Shown piece by piece: positions 45,414 to 57,442 of a DNA stretch of 64,000 bases (positions are counted from its first letter, which is position 1; each line of letters opens with the position of its first letter). The DNA is from Sternotherus odoratus. Taxonomy: Eukaryota; Chordata; Testudines; Kinosternidae. The position numbers were made by a program, and so were the translations under genes. The DNA is taken from assembly GCA_032164245.1 (NCBI GenBank), contig JAVMKO010000002.1:94687340-94751339 (forward strand), given 5' to 3'. The notes under the pieces are model-generated. The model worked only from the letters and a program-made list of their open reading frames with translations, ran no database searches and was not told the DNA's origin.

Positions 45414-46271
45414 AACATAAGAACATAAGAACGGTCATACTGGGTCAGACCAAAGGTCCATCTAGCCCAGCATCCTGTCTACCGACAGTGGCCAATGCCA
45501 GGTGCCCCGGAGTGAGTGAACCTAACAGGTATGATCGAGCGATCTCTCTCCTGCCATCCATCACCCCCCTCTGACAGACAGAGGCTAGGGACACCATTCA
45601 TTACCCATCCCGGCTAATAGCCATTTATGGACTTAGCCTCCATGAATTTATCCAGCTCTCTTTTAAACCCTGTTATAGTCCTAGCCTTCACAGCCTCCTC
45701 AGGTAAGGACTTCCACAGGTTGACTGTGCGCTGTGTGAAGAAGAACTTCCTTTTATTTGTTTTAAACCTGCTGCACGCCAATTTCATTGAGTGGCCCCTA
45801 GTTCTTCTATTTTGGGAACAAGTAAATAACTTTTCCTTATTTACTTCCTCCACACCACTCATAATTTTATATACCTCTATCATATCCCCCCTTAGTCTCT
45901 TCTTTTCCAAGCTAATAAGTCCTAGCCTCTTTAATCTCTCTTCATATGGGACCCGTTCCAAACGCCTAATAATTTTAGTTGCCCTTCTCTGAATCTTTTC
46001 TAGTGCCAGTATATCCTTTTTGAGATGAGGAGACCACATTTGTACGCAGTATTCAAGATGTGGGCGCACCATGGATTTGTATAAGGGCAATAAGATATTC
46101 TCCGACTTATTCTCTATCCCTTTTTTAATGATTCCTAACATCCTGTTTGCTTTTTTGACTGCCGCTGCACACTGCGTGGATGCCTTCAGAGAACTATCCA
46201 CAATGACTCCCAGGTCTTTTTCCTGATTGGTTGTAGCTAAATTAGCCCCCATCATATTGTATGTATAGTTG
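45414..46271 (-). mobile_element. 5'-truncated CR1 LINE, near-identical to 42858-43716
   Basis: The minus strand carries the last 213 residues of ORF2 (45614-46255), the 3' UTR and the octamer tail at 45414-45430. By eye only three residues differ from the copy at 39850 (one F to I, two R to K). The frame is intact but begins after the catalytic box, so it cannot work alone. Orientation is opposite to the large copy. Confidence 0.95.
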
Positions 46272-46298
46272 ACCCTAACCCTGTGGTTTTATACACAT

Positions 46299-46525
46299 AG
46301 AATCATAGAATATCAAGGTTGGAAGGGACCTCAGGAGGTCATCTAGTCCAACCCCCTGCTCAAAGTAGGACCAATCCCCAACTAAATCATCCCAGCCGGG
46401 CTTTGTCAAGCCTGACCTTAAAAATATCTAAGGAAGGAGATTCTACCACCTCCCTAGGTAACCCATTCCAGTGCTTCACCAGCCTCCTAGTGAAAAAGTT
46501 TTCCCTAATATCCAAACTAAACCAA
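46299..46525 (-). mobile_element. CR1 3' fragment, different subfamily
   Basis: It begins AGAATCATAGAATATCAAGG and contains GGTCATCTAGTCCAACCCCC and ACCACCTCCCTAGGTAACCC, matching the copy at 13247. It ends abruptly near 46525. Only 27 bp separate it from the younger CR1 at 45414-46271. Confidence 0.9.
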
Positions 46526-47070
46526 TCTGGTTTGTATCAATCATTTATCAGATGGAGGAGCTGTGTCCCTATTAATTTATTCCTGATGCTGCCTAGAAAA
46601 AATGCATTAAGTTGCCACTGCTTTGGGTTCTGAAACCCCTGAGTAACAGAGCCACTGATTCATTATGTAATGAGTATCCAGGTGAGCACAAGTGGCATTT
46701 TTTTCACAATTTGGCTTTTATCTCACCATTTCCTTGCCTATGAATTTGTATTTGGTGTACAGTCATCCGGGGTAAATGACAGCAGGGTCAGACTTGGGCA
46801 GTGTTTATTGCTGAGTCACTGATTCTTTTTAAACCCGAGTAAAGTTCTGAAGGTGAGATGGGGCATTTTCATAAAAATTTAACCATACCGTCTAGGGCAC
46901 ATCTTCAGCCTAGAAAGGAGGAGGCTAACGAGCTCTTCTGGATTTAGCCAGCACTAACCAGGTGCACCTGTAAGGCTTGCTCTCCCTAGAGTAGGGACAG
47001 AGAGGGATCTTAATAAGGAAAAGCCTGCCATCGGAAGGGATGGTTAACATGAAGAAGACTGACAGCTCTG
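46526..47070. other. non-coding stretch
   Basis: No feature that I can support. Confidence 0.3.
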
Positions 47071-47073
47071 AGT

Positions 47074-47345
47074 ATATCTACACTTAAAATGCTATAGTAG
47101 CACAGCTGCGTCACATTAGAGTTTCAGTGTAGACACTTGCTATGCCAATGGGAGGGATTCTCCTGTTGGTGTAGATTATCCGCCTTCCTGAGAGATTGTA
47201 GCTGGGTCGATGGAATTCTTTTGTCAACCTAGTGCTGTCTGTGGTGGGATGTAGGTCGGCTTATCTATGCTGCCCAGGGGTGTGGATTTTTCAGGCTCCT
47301 GAGCAATGTAGTTAAGCCAATTAAATTTTCTAGGGAAGACCAGGT
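47074..47345 (+). mobile_element. Harbinger-like MITE fragment
   Basis: It starts with TATATCTACACTTAAAATGC and includes AGCACAGCTGCGTCACATTA, GTTGGTGTAGATTATCC and TGTGGATTTTTCAGGCTCCT then GAGCAATGTAGTTAAGCCAA, the order of a turtle MITE whose ends carry CTACAC/GTGTAG. Diverged; the right end is missing. Confidence 0.5.
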
Positions 47346-47929
47346 GCCAGAGAATGCTGACTGCAGAGACAAATCAGTAAAGAGGGAGGCAGTCACAGAC
47401 CTCCCAGACCCTGAGATTGTATAGAGCAGGTATAAAGTGGAGCGACCTCAGAAGAGGGGCTTGAGACAGACCCTAATCCTGATTAGACACTATACCTGCT
47501 GACAGGCCAAGCCCCAAATGGGCAACCCAAAAGACTGCCTAAGAGACCGGTCACCTTTGCCTTTCTCTACTTTTACTCTGATTTCCCCCACTCCGGGGAA
47601 AGAGAGAGAGAGAGGCCTTTTATTTTTTGCTTGTTTGTTTGTCTGGAACTAGGGGTGCTGGGGGTGAGGCTGCCATTATATACAGAATTTATAGTTTGAT
47701 TCAATGGATCTCAGCACCCCACTATAAAAATTGTTCCACCACTCCTGGCTACAAATGGGGGAAGGACCTTGTAAACCACTCAAATTGTAGTTTGGTTGAG
47801 CTCAGGGGAACCCCCAGCCCCTCACAACCATATTGCAGTCAGTGATGATTTCATTGCCTCCAAAAAAAGATCAGGACAGCGAAAGTTTATGGCTCACATG
47901 TGTTGTCAGCAGCATGGCCCTATGCTTAA

Positions 47930-48160
47930 AACCTAGGTTGACATAGCTACGGTGCTCATGGGTGTGAGAAATCCAGCGTAGATGCATTGAGGTCAATGAA
48001 ACAATGCTTCCATTGGTACAGCTACGGTCGCTCAGGAAAATGCAGTTCCAACAATGATGGAAAAACTGCTTTGGCAGCTGTAGGGTGTCTTTACGCAATG
48101 AGATTATAGCGGCATAGTTATGGGGCTGTAGTGCCCATAGTGTAGACATGGTCAGCAACC
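47930..48160 (-). mobile_element. second fragment of the same MITE-like family
   Basis: TTGACATAGCTACGGTGCTC and CATAGTTATGGGGCTGTAGT then CATAGTGTAGACATGG are similar to the element at 47074 in the other orientation. No target duplication identified. Confidence 0.4.
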
Positions 48161-50705
48161 CTCATACTGGGTATGAGCAGCCAAGAGGGAGTGAGATGGG
48201 GAACTTAACAGCTTCAGGATCTTGCTTGTAACTTTGCAACTCCAAGCAGCAATAAAAAACACAAATCAAATGTATTCCATTCATCCTCTCACACCCAGGT
48301 GCCTCTTTTTGCCTTGAAAGAGAACCCAATTCACCCAACTGCTTTCACTTTCCTGCAAGGCAACAGCATTCTTTTGTCTAGGTTTGCATAGTAAATTTTA
48401 ATGCATTTGTGCTCTTACCGGCTGGCTCCTATATCCACAGGCCCTGGTTAGCTAGGCAATCAGTCTTCTTCATTTACTTCCTTTTTTAAGAAGAAATGGT
48501 TTGCAGATTGGCAGGTGAGTAATTGTGGCCTTTTATCAACCTGGCACATTGTTAAGCTAGTGGCTAACAAATAGAACTGTAAAGCTATCATCCTACCCAT
48601 TGTGAACCTCTCAGTGAAAGTGGTTTGCATGACAGCTTGTACTCCTCAGTGATTATCCTATTCATGGGAAGGTATTCAGACAATATCGATCATCTTCAAA
48701 GGGAACAATTTACTTTTAAAATGTATCAGTGCCTGGGGAGGGGGGACTTTTCTTCGTTGATATTAGCAAATGACATTTCTATACATGCAGAATGGTTTCT
48801 TTTTTCTGCCAAAAGGCAACTCAATTGGAGAGACTGTGTATGTAACTTTTTAAAATGGCCTTTAATTGTCAATCTTTCTTTTGCTGAACTCGGTGGTAAT
48901 TACTTTTGGGGAGAAAAGCTTGAATTTACTGAAACAGTGATAGGATTGCTCAGGTTAGTGTGTAGTTTTCTGGGTCTCACAGATGCTTTTTTTAAAGCCC
49001 ATAAACACTAGCATTACTTAGATCCACTATTCAACACAGAAGGATGCTTTGATAGCTATAATTTTAGTCTCTTTTGTCTGGATTAATTGTATATTTTTTA
49101 CTCAGAACATATTAATCCATGCAATGTCAGAAGACCCCATTCAATCCTAAATCTATCCATCTGCGAAGGAAGAATTGTTCCTTACAATATGTTCTCACCT
49201 TCTTTTATCCTGTCTCTTTTAAAATGTCCAAAATATTAGTTTTCCTCCACTGCCTATTGGAGACTATTCCACAAACTAAAGCCCGGATCCTGAAAACACT
49301 TGTCAGTCCTTGATTTTTATGCACACATGTTGACCCATTGAAATCAATAAAACTACACATGTGTAAAGTTAAGTATGTCTCCCTAACCTTGAAGAGCTTA
49401 GAATCTAATGGCCCAATCCTGCAAGATGTTGAACATCTCCTGAGAGGTGCTCAGAACCCTCAGGAATTTGCTGGGATCTGACGGTATGGACAGAGTTTGG
49501 GAAATGGGATGTGATCAAAAGCCATATGAATGAACAATGTAGTGTGAAGTAAGCAGAGTAGTTCCATAATCATCTTCTATTCTGATGGGGGTGTTTTAGT
49601 CATGAAAGGTTTGATCAAACATTCACTGACATCAATGAGTGTTGGATTGAATTCTAATCAGTTAACATTCTTAAAGGGGGAGGACTGGTGTTTGTATAGC
49701 ATTTGGAAGAAGTATGCTTTTAGGAAAGGATGGAAGCAGGAGAAGGCTGGGGAACAGTGCACTGGGTCAACGAAGAGGATCCAGGAATACTATTTACATA
49801 TAGGAAGCCCTGTAGGCCCTAGGGATTCATATGTGAAAAATTGAGGTGAGAATGAGAAAGAGAGACATAAAAAAGACGAAGTCATATGGTTTGGGCAGAG
49901 GCCAGGGGTTGAAGCACTGAGCACTCTGGATTCTCATCAAATAATAAGCCATTGTTTGGATGAGATCTAGCTGTATATATTTGTATATGTATCTTAACTA
50001 TTCCCTAGTTTTTATCTTGTGCTTAAAGCTGTCATTAGAATGGAAGGGAATCTGCTGTGAGAATAAGAAATGTGATTGTGGTTTCATACAGGCTGCCTCT
50101 GCAGCAGAAAATAGAAAAAATGAGCTTGAATTTTGATAACTATTTGAAAGCTTTCTTTAAATGGACAGAGTCCCCTGCTAAGCAAATCACATTGTGATTG
50201 CATTCCCAGAAACCTGAAAGATGATCGTGAGCCAAAGAAAACCTAACGGGGGAAAAATAATCACTGGTATTATCAGAACTCCAGCTGCCAGGATCAATTA
50301 AGGAGACTTACCTTATGAAGCAGAGAAAGCTGCAGGAGGAAAAGATCAGATTTGTAAAATGTGAAAGTTTTGAGGAGCAAATACAAAGTATGTATATTGT
50401 AGTAGGGCCAACTTATGTTTAGTCCTAAACAGATACACAGGTTATTCCAAGAAGCCTTCCTCCTCTCGAACCCCTGCAGAGGAACCAAGCACAGTATGAC
50501 TGCGGAATGCAAGTACCATGCTGTGTTAGTGCCGCCAAAGGCATCGGCCTGACTGAAGGAGATAGAGAGAGCCAACTTGTGGGGGGTCCATGCTCCCCAG
50601 GTCCTGAATCTATGAGCTGTTTGGGAGCAAGGTTATGATAAGAGGGCTCAGCTATTTAAAATGTGTTTGAGCTACTACTGCAGCCTATGATCTCCGGGAG
50701 TCCCA
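48161..50705. other. gene-less stretch with faint ancient repeat pieces
   Basis: Near 49340-49470 the phrases TTGAAATCAATAAAACTACA and CCCAATCCTGCAAGATG resemble very old amniote repeats. The frames at 48625-49011 and 49602-49844 have no recognisable domain. I see no gene. Confidence 0.35.
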
Positions 50706-50710
50706 GGAAG

Positions 50711-50921
50711 TAGGGTTGCCACTTGCCAGGTGTCCAGTTTTCAACCGAACACCTGGTCGAAAAGGGACCCTCCCCAGCCCGGTGAAAATGAGCGAGTGAG
50801 TGAGGGTGGGGTGAACGAGTGACAGAGGGAGGGGGGAAGATGGAGTGAGTGTGGCAGGGCCTCGGAGAAAGGGCGGGTCAAGCGTGTTTGGTTTTGTTCA
50901 GTCAGAAAGTTGGCAACCCTA
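50711..50921. mobile_element. small hAT-like transposon
   Basis: The ends TAGGGTTGCCACTT and TAGGGTTGCCAACTT (read inward) form inverted repeats. The flanks CCAGGAAG (50703-50710) and CCAGGAGG (50922-50929) are an 8-bp duplication with one mismatch. The core has GAGTGAGTGAGGGTGG-like sequence. No coding potential. Confidence 0.85.
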
Positions 50922-51754
50922 CCAGGAGGAATTGTGAGTAGCTCTCACTGCAGGAACTCACCTCCCCCAATGAAGAGTTGTGCCTTGAAAGCTCAGTCTA
51001 GCCCAGCTTCTTGTTCTAAAGGCACAGCTCTGCAGTGTGTGTGTCTGATGAGCAGGATGGGACAGGAGAGGCCCAGGAAGTGAGTTGACTTAGCCAGAAT
51101 TCCACCTCAGGGAGCGCACATTGGATTCTGTGAAGTTTCTGCAGAGATGGGCCCTGTTACACTTACCTTTACACTTAAAAAGCTCATAACAATAATAGAT
51201 ATAGTAATGAAACCGTTCTGGGTCAGGGCTTAATGTGCAAATATATTTCAGATGCATGCTAGTGATCTTATTAGAGCTTTAAAACCTTGTAAAAGACTTT
51301 ACCTCAGCAAGTTCCATGCTCATTTAAACCCCTGGCTTATCATTATAAAGTATTAACTTTCCCATGTTTAATGCTTATTTCTGTCCTGAGAGAGAGCAAT
51401 AAACAATATATCACAAATGGGTTCCCTGGGAAATATGGATAAGTGGCAGCAGGACACCATTTACACTTGCCGCTGATTGTTTTTAAAAAGCTGTTCTGAA
51501 GTTCAAAAGGTGAAAGGCCAGATTTGGTAATCTTCTGTCTTTTATCATAGGGTTTCTTTTTCTTTTTATTCTGAACAAAATGGAATTACTGAGATCTTTT
51601 GACCATCATTAGGCAGTTTCACCTTCTAGAATAGAGTCAAACAGGAAAGCAAAAGGCAGCAATACTTACCCAGAGTCATATTTGTTTACTAGTTCCTTGG
51701 AGTAGCTTCAAGAATGCTAGCCCAGTGCAGGCATCCAATGAATGTCATATAGGT

Positions 51755-52065
51755 CAGGGGTCAGCAACCTTTCATAAGTTGTGAGCCAAGTCTTCATTTA
51801 TTCACTCTAATTTAAGGTTTTGTGTGCCAGTAATACATTTAAACATTTTTAGCAGGTCTCTTTCTCGAAGTCTATAATATAGAACTAAACTATTGTTGTA
51901 TGTAAAGTAAATAAGCTTTTTAAAATGTTTAATAAGCTTCATTTAAAATTAAATATAAATACAGAGCCCCCCAGGCCGGTGGCCAGGACCCGAGCAGTGT
52001 GAGTGGCACTGAAAATCAGCTCAAGTATTGCCTTTGGCACGCATGCCATAGGTTGCTCACCCCTG
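51755..52065. mobile_element. non-autonomous hAT transposon
   Basis: The inverted ends are CAGGGGTCAGCAACCT and CAGGGGTGAGCAACCT (15 of 16 match). The flanks ATATAGGT and GTATAGGT are an 8-bp duplication with one mismatch. The interior is AT-rich and non-coding. The ends resemble those of the element at 58416. Confidence 0.9.
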
Positions 52066-52462
52066 GTATAGGTGATTCACCTATCTGTGACACTGAATCA
52101 CATTGCTGAAACAAAATGTTTCTTCCTGGTTTTTAAAGACATGGTTTAATGGCAGTAGTTAGTGGCAAGACACAGGCAGTTGCTGTGCATGGTTCTTCCC
52201 CCACAGACACTTTCCCCATAATACATGTAGTATTCCAGACTTGGACATCTCCTGATTATATGCTGCTAACCACATTCCATTTTGGAATAATAAATATTGA
52301 TTGTTCTGATGTTGACAAATGCCTACTGAGGACTGGAATTAATGTTAATTTCTGTGATCTAATCCAGCTTTGAACCCAAGGGAAAAGCTAGTGTATTCAT
52401 TTTCAGTGCTACAGTACCTAGCCCTTTTCAGTAAATTATTCTCAGATAAACTTTTTCAACTG

Positions 52463-52643
52463 GGCGGTGGGGATAGTTCAGTGGTTTGAGCATTGGCCTG
52501 CTAAACCCCAGGGTTGTGAGTTCAATCCTTGAGGGGGCCATTTAGGGACATGGGGCAAAAATGGGATTGGTCCTCCTTTGAGCAGCAGGTCAGACTAGAT
52601 GATTTCCTGAGGTCCCTTCCAACTCTGGGATTCTCTGATTCTA
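52463..52643 (+). mobile_element. turtle tRNA-derived SINE (CryI-like)
   Basis: A tRNA-like head has an A box around GGATAGTTCAGTGG (52471) and a B box around GGTTGTGAGTTCAATCC (52512). The unrelated body is followed by a tail GACTAGATGATTTCCTGAGG ending in TCTGATTCT, which matches the CR1 3' end seen inverted at 13247 and 46299. Such SINEs are moved by the CR1 machinery. Confidence 0.9.
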
Positions 52644-54750
52644 ACTAGCTTTGACTTAATTCAATACTTAACTATTCATATTTGGGTGCCTGGAGTACAG
52701 GACCCATATAAAAGTAGTGTTGTTTTTCAGAATGCTGAGCAGTTGCATCTCCCTTTGGCTTAATGAGCATACCTTCTATGACAATAACACAGCACGGCTT
52801 CTCTATAAATCTAGCCCCAGCATCCATGGAATTTGCTTGTTACAGAAATGTGTTGTGGCAGGGGGCAGAGGAAAGGTTGTAATGAAATGTAGTATATCTA
52901 GGACTCTGAGCTAGGGTGGTGTGTGCTATACTAAAATTGCCTTGCAGGAGGTACAGCAATTCTGCACAGAGAAATGGAGCAATTTCAGAGTTAAAAGTTT
53001 TACTTTACAGCACTTTCTCCATGTGAAATTAAGCTCTTAAAAATAAAAAGCAGGCATGCTGTAAAGTTAACACTTATGACTGATGCATGATTAATGATCC
53101 CCTAAAGGCACTGAGAGGGAAAATTACCTCCTTCCCTCATTTAAGGACATTATTAGAAGACTCCGTGAGTTCAAAGCTCATGAAAGAATGTTAAGAGACT
53201 GAATCATGCTTTAAAAAAAAATCAAAATAAATTATTTGCTCAGCATTTCAAGGGCAAGTTTCCTTTAATGAACTGGCAGAAGAAAACTTCTCAACACACT
53301 GTTACACACAATTCATTTTTTTTACTCGTCTTATCAATTATGATTTACTTGCCTATGTAACATTCTCACTGTGTACCAAATGGGCCGTTATTTTGAATAG
53401 ATGGGAACTAAATCTGCATTTTAGTATTATATCTTGGGACCTTAAGTGTGAGAGCCACCATGTCCTGCTGGCACTTGCAAAGATAACACAGCATGCTGGA
53501 AAAATATTGTGCAAGCTAAGCACTATTTGCAATGTCAATATCTTTTCCCTCCCCAGCAGTTCACAGAATAATAGAATCCAACTTAAATGTTTTGCAGGGA
53601 GAGGGAGAAAAGAAAAATAACTGTAAATGGGGCTAATTATACTTCCTTTGGCTTACCTTTGTAGGGCTTAACAGTGGCTTTGCCATGAGCCCTCCATATG
53701 GGACAGGGTCGTGTTTCACTGCTTCAGAGGCAGATCAGGAAACCAAAGAGTCTTAATCTGCCTCTGGATCCCTATGCTCTGTGGGGTACCCTGCCTATGC
53801 CGACACTATCCCTGGCACTGCATACATCACTTGATGAGTTGTGTGGAGTGGGGTAGAGGGTCTGTTCAGTCCCCACTCCTTCCTGTCCACATGTATGTAG
53901 TAGATGTAGCAGCCCCATCCCCCTGCCCACAAAACAATCCAAGATATAGGGTAGCCAGGGTTCCTTTTCATTTTACAGCATAATTGTCAGCCTGGCTTGA
54001 TTTTTGCAAAACCAGCTGGTTTAGAACAGTGTCCTGTTTTATCAGAACCTTTAAAGTTTGGGGCATTAAGACAAATGATCCCAACTATTCTCCACCTCTG
54101 CCTCAGATCAAGAGCTCAGAACCTTTAGAATTGTAAAGTCCCAAGAGATCTACTCTCATCTCAGCGTGCAGTAATTTACATGTTTAACTTCCATCAGCAT
54201 TAACAGGAGCTATGCTCACAAAACCCCACATGCCAAGATGACAAACAATATGCCTTTTATCTGTGGTGGACTACAATAGACTTCCAGCATGTCTTTGCCA
54301 CACCATAGTGACTTACCTTTTGTACAGATAAATCTGTGAGCTATGTGGTAGAGCTAGAATAATACATTTGCACTCGCTACAGAGTTTTCCATTTAATTAT
54401 GTTTCAAAAAACAAAATCCTACCATCAAACTAGCATTAGTAATTTATGTTCCATTAAATCCCTCCAAACCAACTCTTCTTCAGTCTTCTCTGTAGTGGTG
54501 TGTGTGTGTGTGTTTTTACCATCGGATAACTAACAAGCATTAGCTATTCTGCTGTAAAACCTCAAAGTAAGTTTCATGGGCAAGAAAGAGAGTGCTGATC
54601 TTGCCTAGCTACCCCATGGTAGAAACTGCTAGTGCTATTTAGAATTAAACAGCAAGGTAATTAGCACATGAAAGTTATTTATGTACAACCCCCCCCCCCC
54701 CCTCCACCCCTTTGTGACAATGAAGACCAAATCTCAGTGGGTAATTAATG
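52644..54750. other. gene-less stretch
   Basis: A short GT run lies near 54498-54513 and a C16 run at 54689-54704. I see no gene. Confidence 0.35.
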
Positions 54751-54758
54751 CTCCCAGG

Positions 54759-54881
54759 TAGGATGACCAGATGTCTTGATTTTATAGGGGCAGCCCTGAT
54801 ACTCAGGGCTTTGTCTCATGTAGGCACCTATTATCCCCCACCCTCTATCCTGATTCTTCACCCTTACTCTCTGGTCACCTA
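54759..54881. mobile_element. hAT-type MITE, copy 2 of 3
   Basis: The ends are TAGGATGACCAGAT and, inward from the right, TAGGTGACCAGAG. A perfect 8-bp duplication CTCCCAGG lies at 54751-54758 and 54882-54889. The interior TTTTATAGGGGCAGCCCTGA matches the copies at 33005 and 56462. Confidence 0.92.
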
Positions 54882-55679
54882 CTCCCAGGTTACATTTAAA
54901 GCCATTTTAAGAAAACAGTGTCATACTTCACAAGGACCACTGTCACATGGTAACTTGTGACCCACCTCCCAGGGTACGATGTAAACTATGATGGTATGCA
55001 TCTGAGGCTGACACTGAAGTAAGATTTTTTTAAAAACATGTACAGTATTAGAAGTGAATTGAAGGAAATGGCTGGTTGAGGGGATTGACAGTGCAATAGT
55101 GAGATGTAGAACCGTACATCTTTCACTTTTCAGTCTGTGGTTAAAACAGCTCCATAGCTGCTGCAGAGGGATGCTTTCCATATGAGGGTGTAAACATTTA
55201 CCAGTTTACCAAAAGAGCTATTCTGGAATCATTATTCAGCTTGTTCTACTTTGGAGCCAGTCAAATACTTATTTGTGAGTGTGCATTTTGAGAAGTTGAT
55301 AGAGAATCCTTGACCTTGAAGGGAAGGAGTGAGATTTTTCTTGACTTCAGATTGTAATAATAATACCTCATAATCCCCTGATTGCCTTTTGTGATTCCTG
55401 TGGAAGTGGCCACCCATCAGTTGAGAAACACTGAGCTAAATTGCTCCTATTTTTAAAATAACCGGGGCTTGTAGACATGGGTTTTAAATGGGATTTTAAG
55501 CCGTAATGCACACTGATAATTCCCTGTCCTTAAGACTTCAGATAAGGATACCTTTTCCAATGACTTAATGAAACATGCATATACAGGTTTTGAGGACCTC
55601 CATTTTGTGTACAGAAACATAGGCTTTGACACCTGGGAACAGTTAATGTTTTCCATACACCATCAGTCTGACTTATTTT

Positions 55680-56125
55680 AGACTAGCACAAATACCTGGC
55701 ATTGCTCGGGTCCATTGGAGGGGGGAGGAGGGAGAGAGCTGAGTGAGTGTGTGTGTGGGGGGGGGGCTGTGGGAGGGGGGAAAGAGCTGAGTGAGTGCGG
55801 GGGCCGTTGGAGGGGGGAGGGGGCAGAGAGCTGAGCGAGTGCGGGGGCCGTTGGAGGGGGGTATTATTACATCATAACTATGTCACAGAGAACAGCAGGT
55901 GTTAACCTGCTGCCCAGCTGATGTTAATGGGCTTTAAAGAATTTCACCCCTAGGGGGCATCAGAGGTGAGTTTTGAAAATTTTTGGATTCTTACCCTGAT
56001 TAGGACCCTAAAGCCTATAACTGTACCAAATTTCAAGTCTCTAGCTCAAACGGTGTGGAAGGAGTAAGGGAACGTACATACACGCACGCATACACCATTT
56101 GACTTTTATATATATATATAGATTT
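55680..56125. repeat. interspersed repeat with GAG-rich minisatellite and TA tail
   Basis: The segment starts near AATACCTGGCATTGCTCGGG. It has about three units of roughly 48 bp (AGAGCTGAGTGAGTGCGGGG, then CCGTTGGAGGGGGG, 55725-55860), then TTTCAAGTCTCTAGCTCAAA, and ends in (TA)n near 56107-56121. It looks like one element, but I cannot assign the class. Confidence 0.5.
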
Positions 56126-56461
56126 AGGGAAATAGCAAATCAAGAGAGAACAAAAGTAGATGTCTCCTCTGTAACCATGCTGCAGCAACTCTCCTTCACA
56201 AAATAGAAGCTGTCTGAAAGTTACCTCTGCAGTAAGCAGGAAGACTCCTCTCTGTTTAAAAGTGTAGCACGCAGCAGAATGACCATATCTACTTTCAGTC
56301 ACATAGCTGCGTACACCATGCAGAAAGGATACACATGTGTATGGAGAGACCCACTGATAATTTAGTTCAGAGTGTTTAATGTGTATTGCTAGAGTGATTG
56401 CCTGATGACCACTAAAAGCTAATCAGATCTTATCTTTGTTTCATTACAAACAGGGCCCCTG

Positions 56462-56583
56462 TAGGATGACAAGATGTCCCAGTTTTATAGGGACAGTCCC
56501 AATATTGTGGGCTTTGTCTTATAAAGGCACCTATTACCTTCCACCGCCTGTCCTGATTTTTCACACTTCCTATCCAGTCCCTA
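56462..56583. mobile_element. hAT-type MITE, copy 3 of 3 (decayed)
   Basis: It starts TAGGATGACAAGATGTCCC, has TTTTATAGGGACAGTCCC and TTATAAAGGCACCTATTACC, and ends CCAGTCCCTA. The flanking 8 bp agree in only 5 positions. It is the oldest-looking of the three copies. Confidence 0.8.
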
Positions 56584-57103
56584 GCCTCTTGTTTATATAC
56601 AGAGTAATCAGTGGTTTATTAAATGTTGTCAGTGAAGGACTTCACGGGGGTTATTTTTTAGTGTTGTGCACATACTCCATGCAGCATCTGTGAAAGGGCT
56701 AACTTCTCTCTCTCCTCTGTGGGTATTCAGACTGTCCAAGCAGCTGAGAATAGCCATGACTTTGGCCATGTTCCTGGTGAAAGGTGTGAGGGTGGCAGGA
56801 GTATTCAGTAGAGGCCATTACTGCTGCCTTGGTGCTACAACAATGGTGTAAAAAGGCTGGGGCAGAATGGAGAATCAGAGCCAAAGTGTGTGTGTGGGGG
56901 AGTGAGGGGGGAGTGGAGAGAGGCAGGTGCACATTGAAGAAGAGATTGTGTTCTTTTTTTTCACAAGACGACCATATGAATAAATACATTCAGTTCAGCA
57001 AGTATTACACATGCTCTTCCCTAGTACATCTGTGGTCTGATGTTGATTCATATAAAAGAACTATTTGACATAATTTTCTGTGTTAAATTATAGGAAAGAT
57101 GCA

Positions 57104-57434
57104 CAGAGGTGGATTAGGGGTTTGTGGGGCCCTGGGCCAGAGGAGGTGGGGACCTCTCTCCACCCCTTCTGCCTGCAGTCTCCCCCTTGTGCCCTCCCCC
57201 CCCCCTTCCTGCCGGGGAAATGGGGCTGGGGCACAGCGGCTTGCCCCTCTCCATCCACCCAGTGCTCCTGCCAGTGAGGTGGGGCAAGCCTCTGTGCTCT
57301 GACCCCACTCCCCAGCAGGAGTGCCAGGTGGGCAGAGAGGGTCGGGGCATGGGATTGCCCCTTTTTCCAGGGACCCCCCACTGGCCAGAGCCCTGGGCAC
57401 GGGTCTTAATGGCCCAGTGGCTAACCTGCCACTG
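57104..57434. mobile_element. non-autonomous hAT transposon, GC-rich
   Basis: A perfect 8-bp duplication AAGATGCA lies at 57096-57103 and 57435-57442. The ends are CAGAGGTGGATTAG and, read inward, CAGTGGCAGGTTAG. The Pro/Gly-rich frames inside are by-products of composition. Confidence 0.85.
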
Positions 57435-57442
57435 AAGATGCA

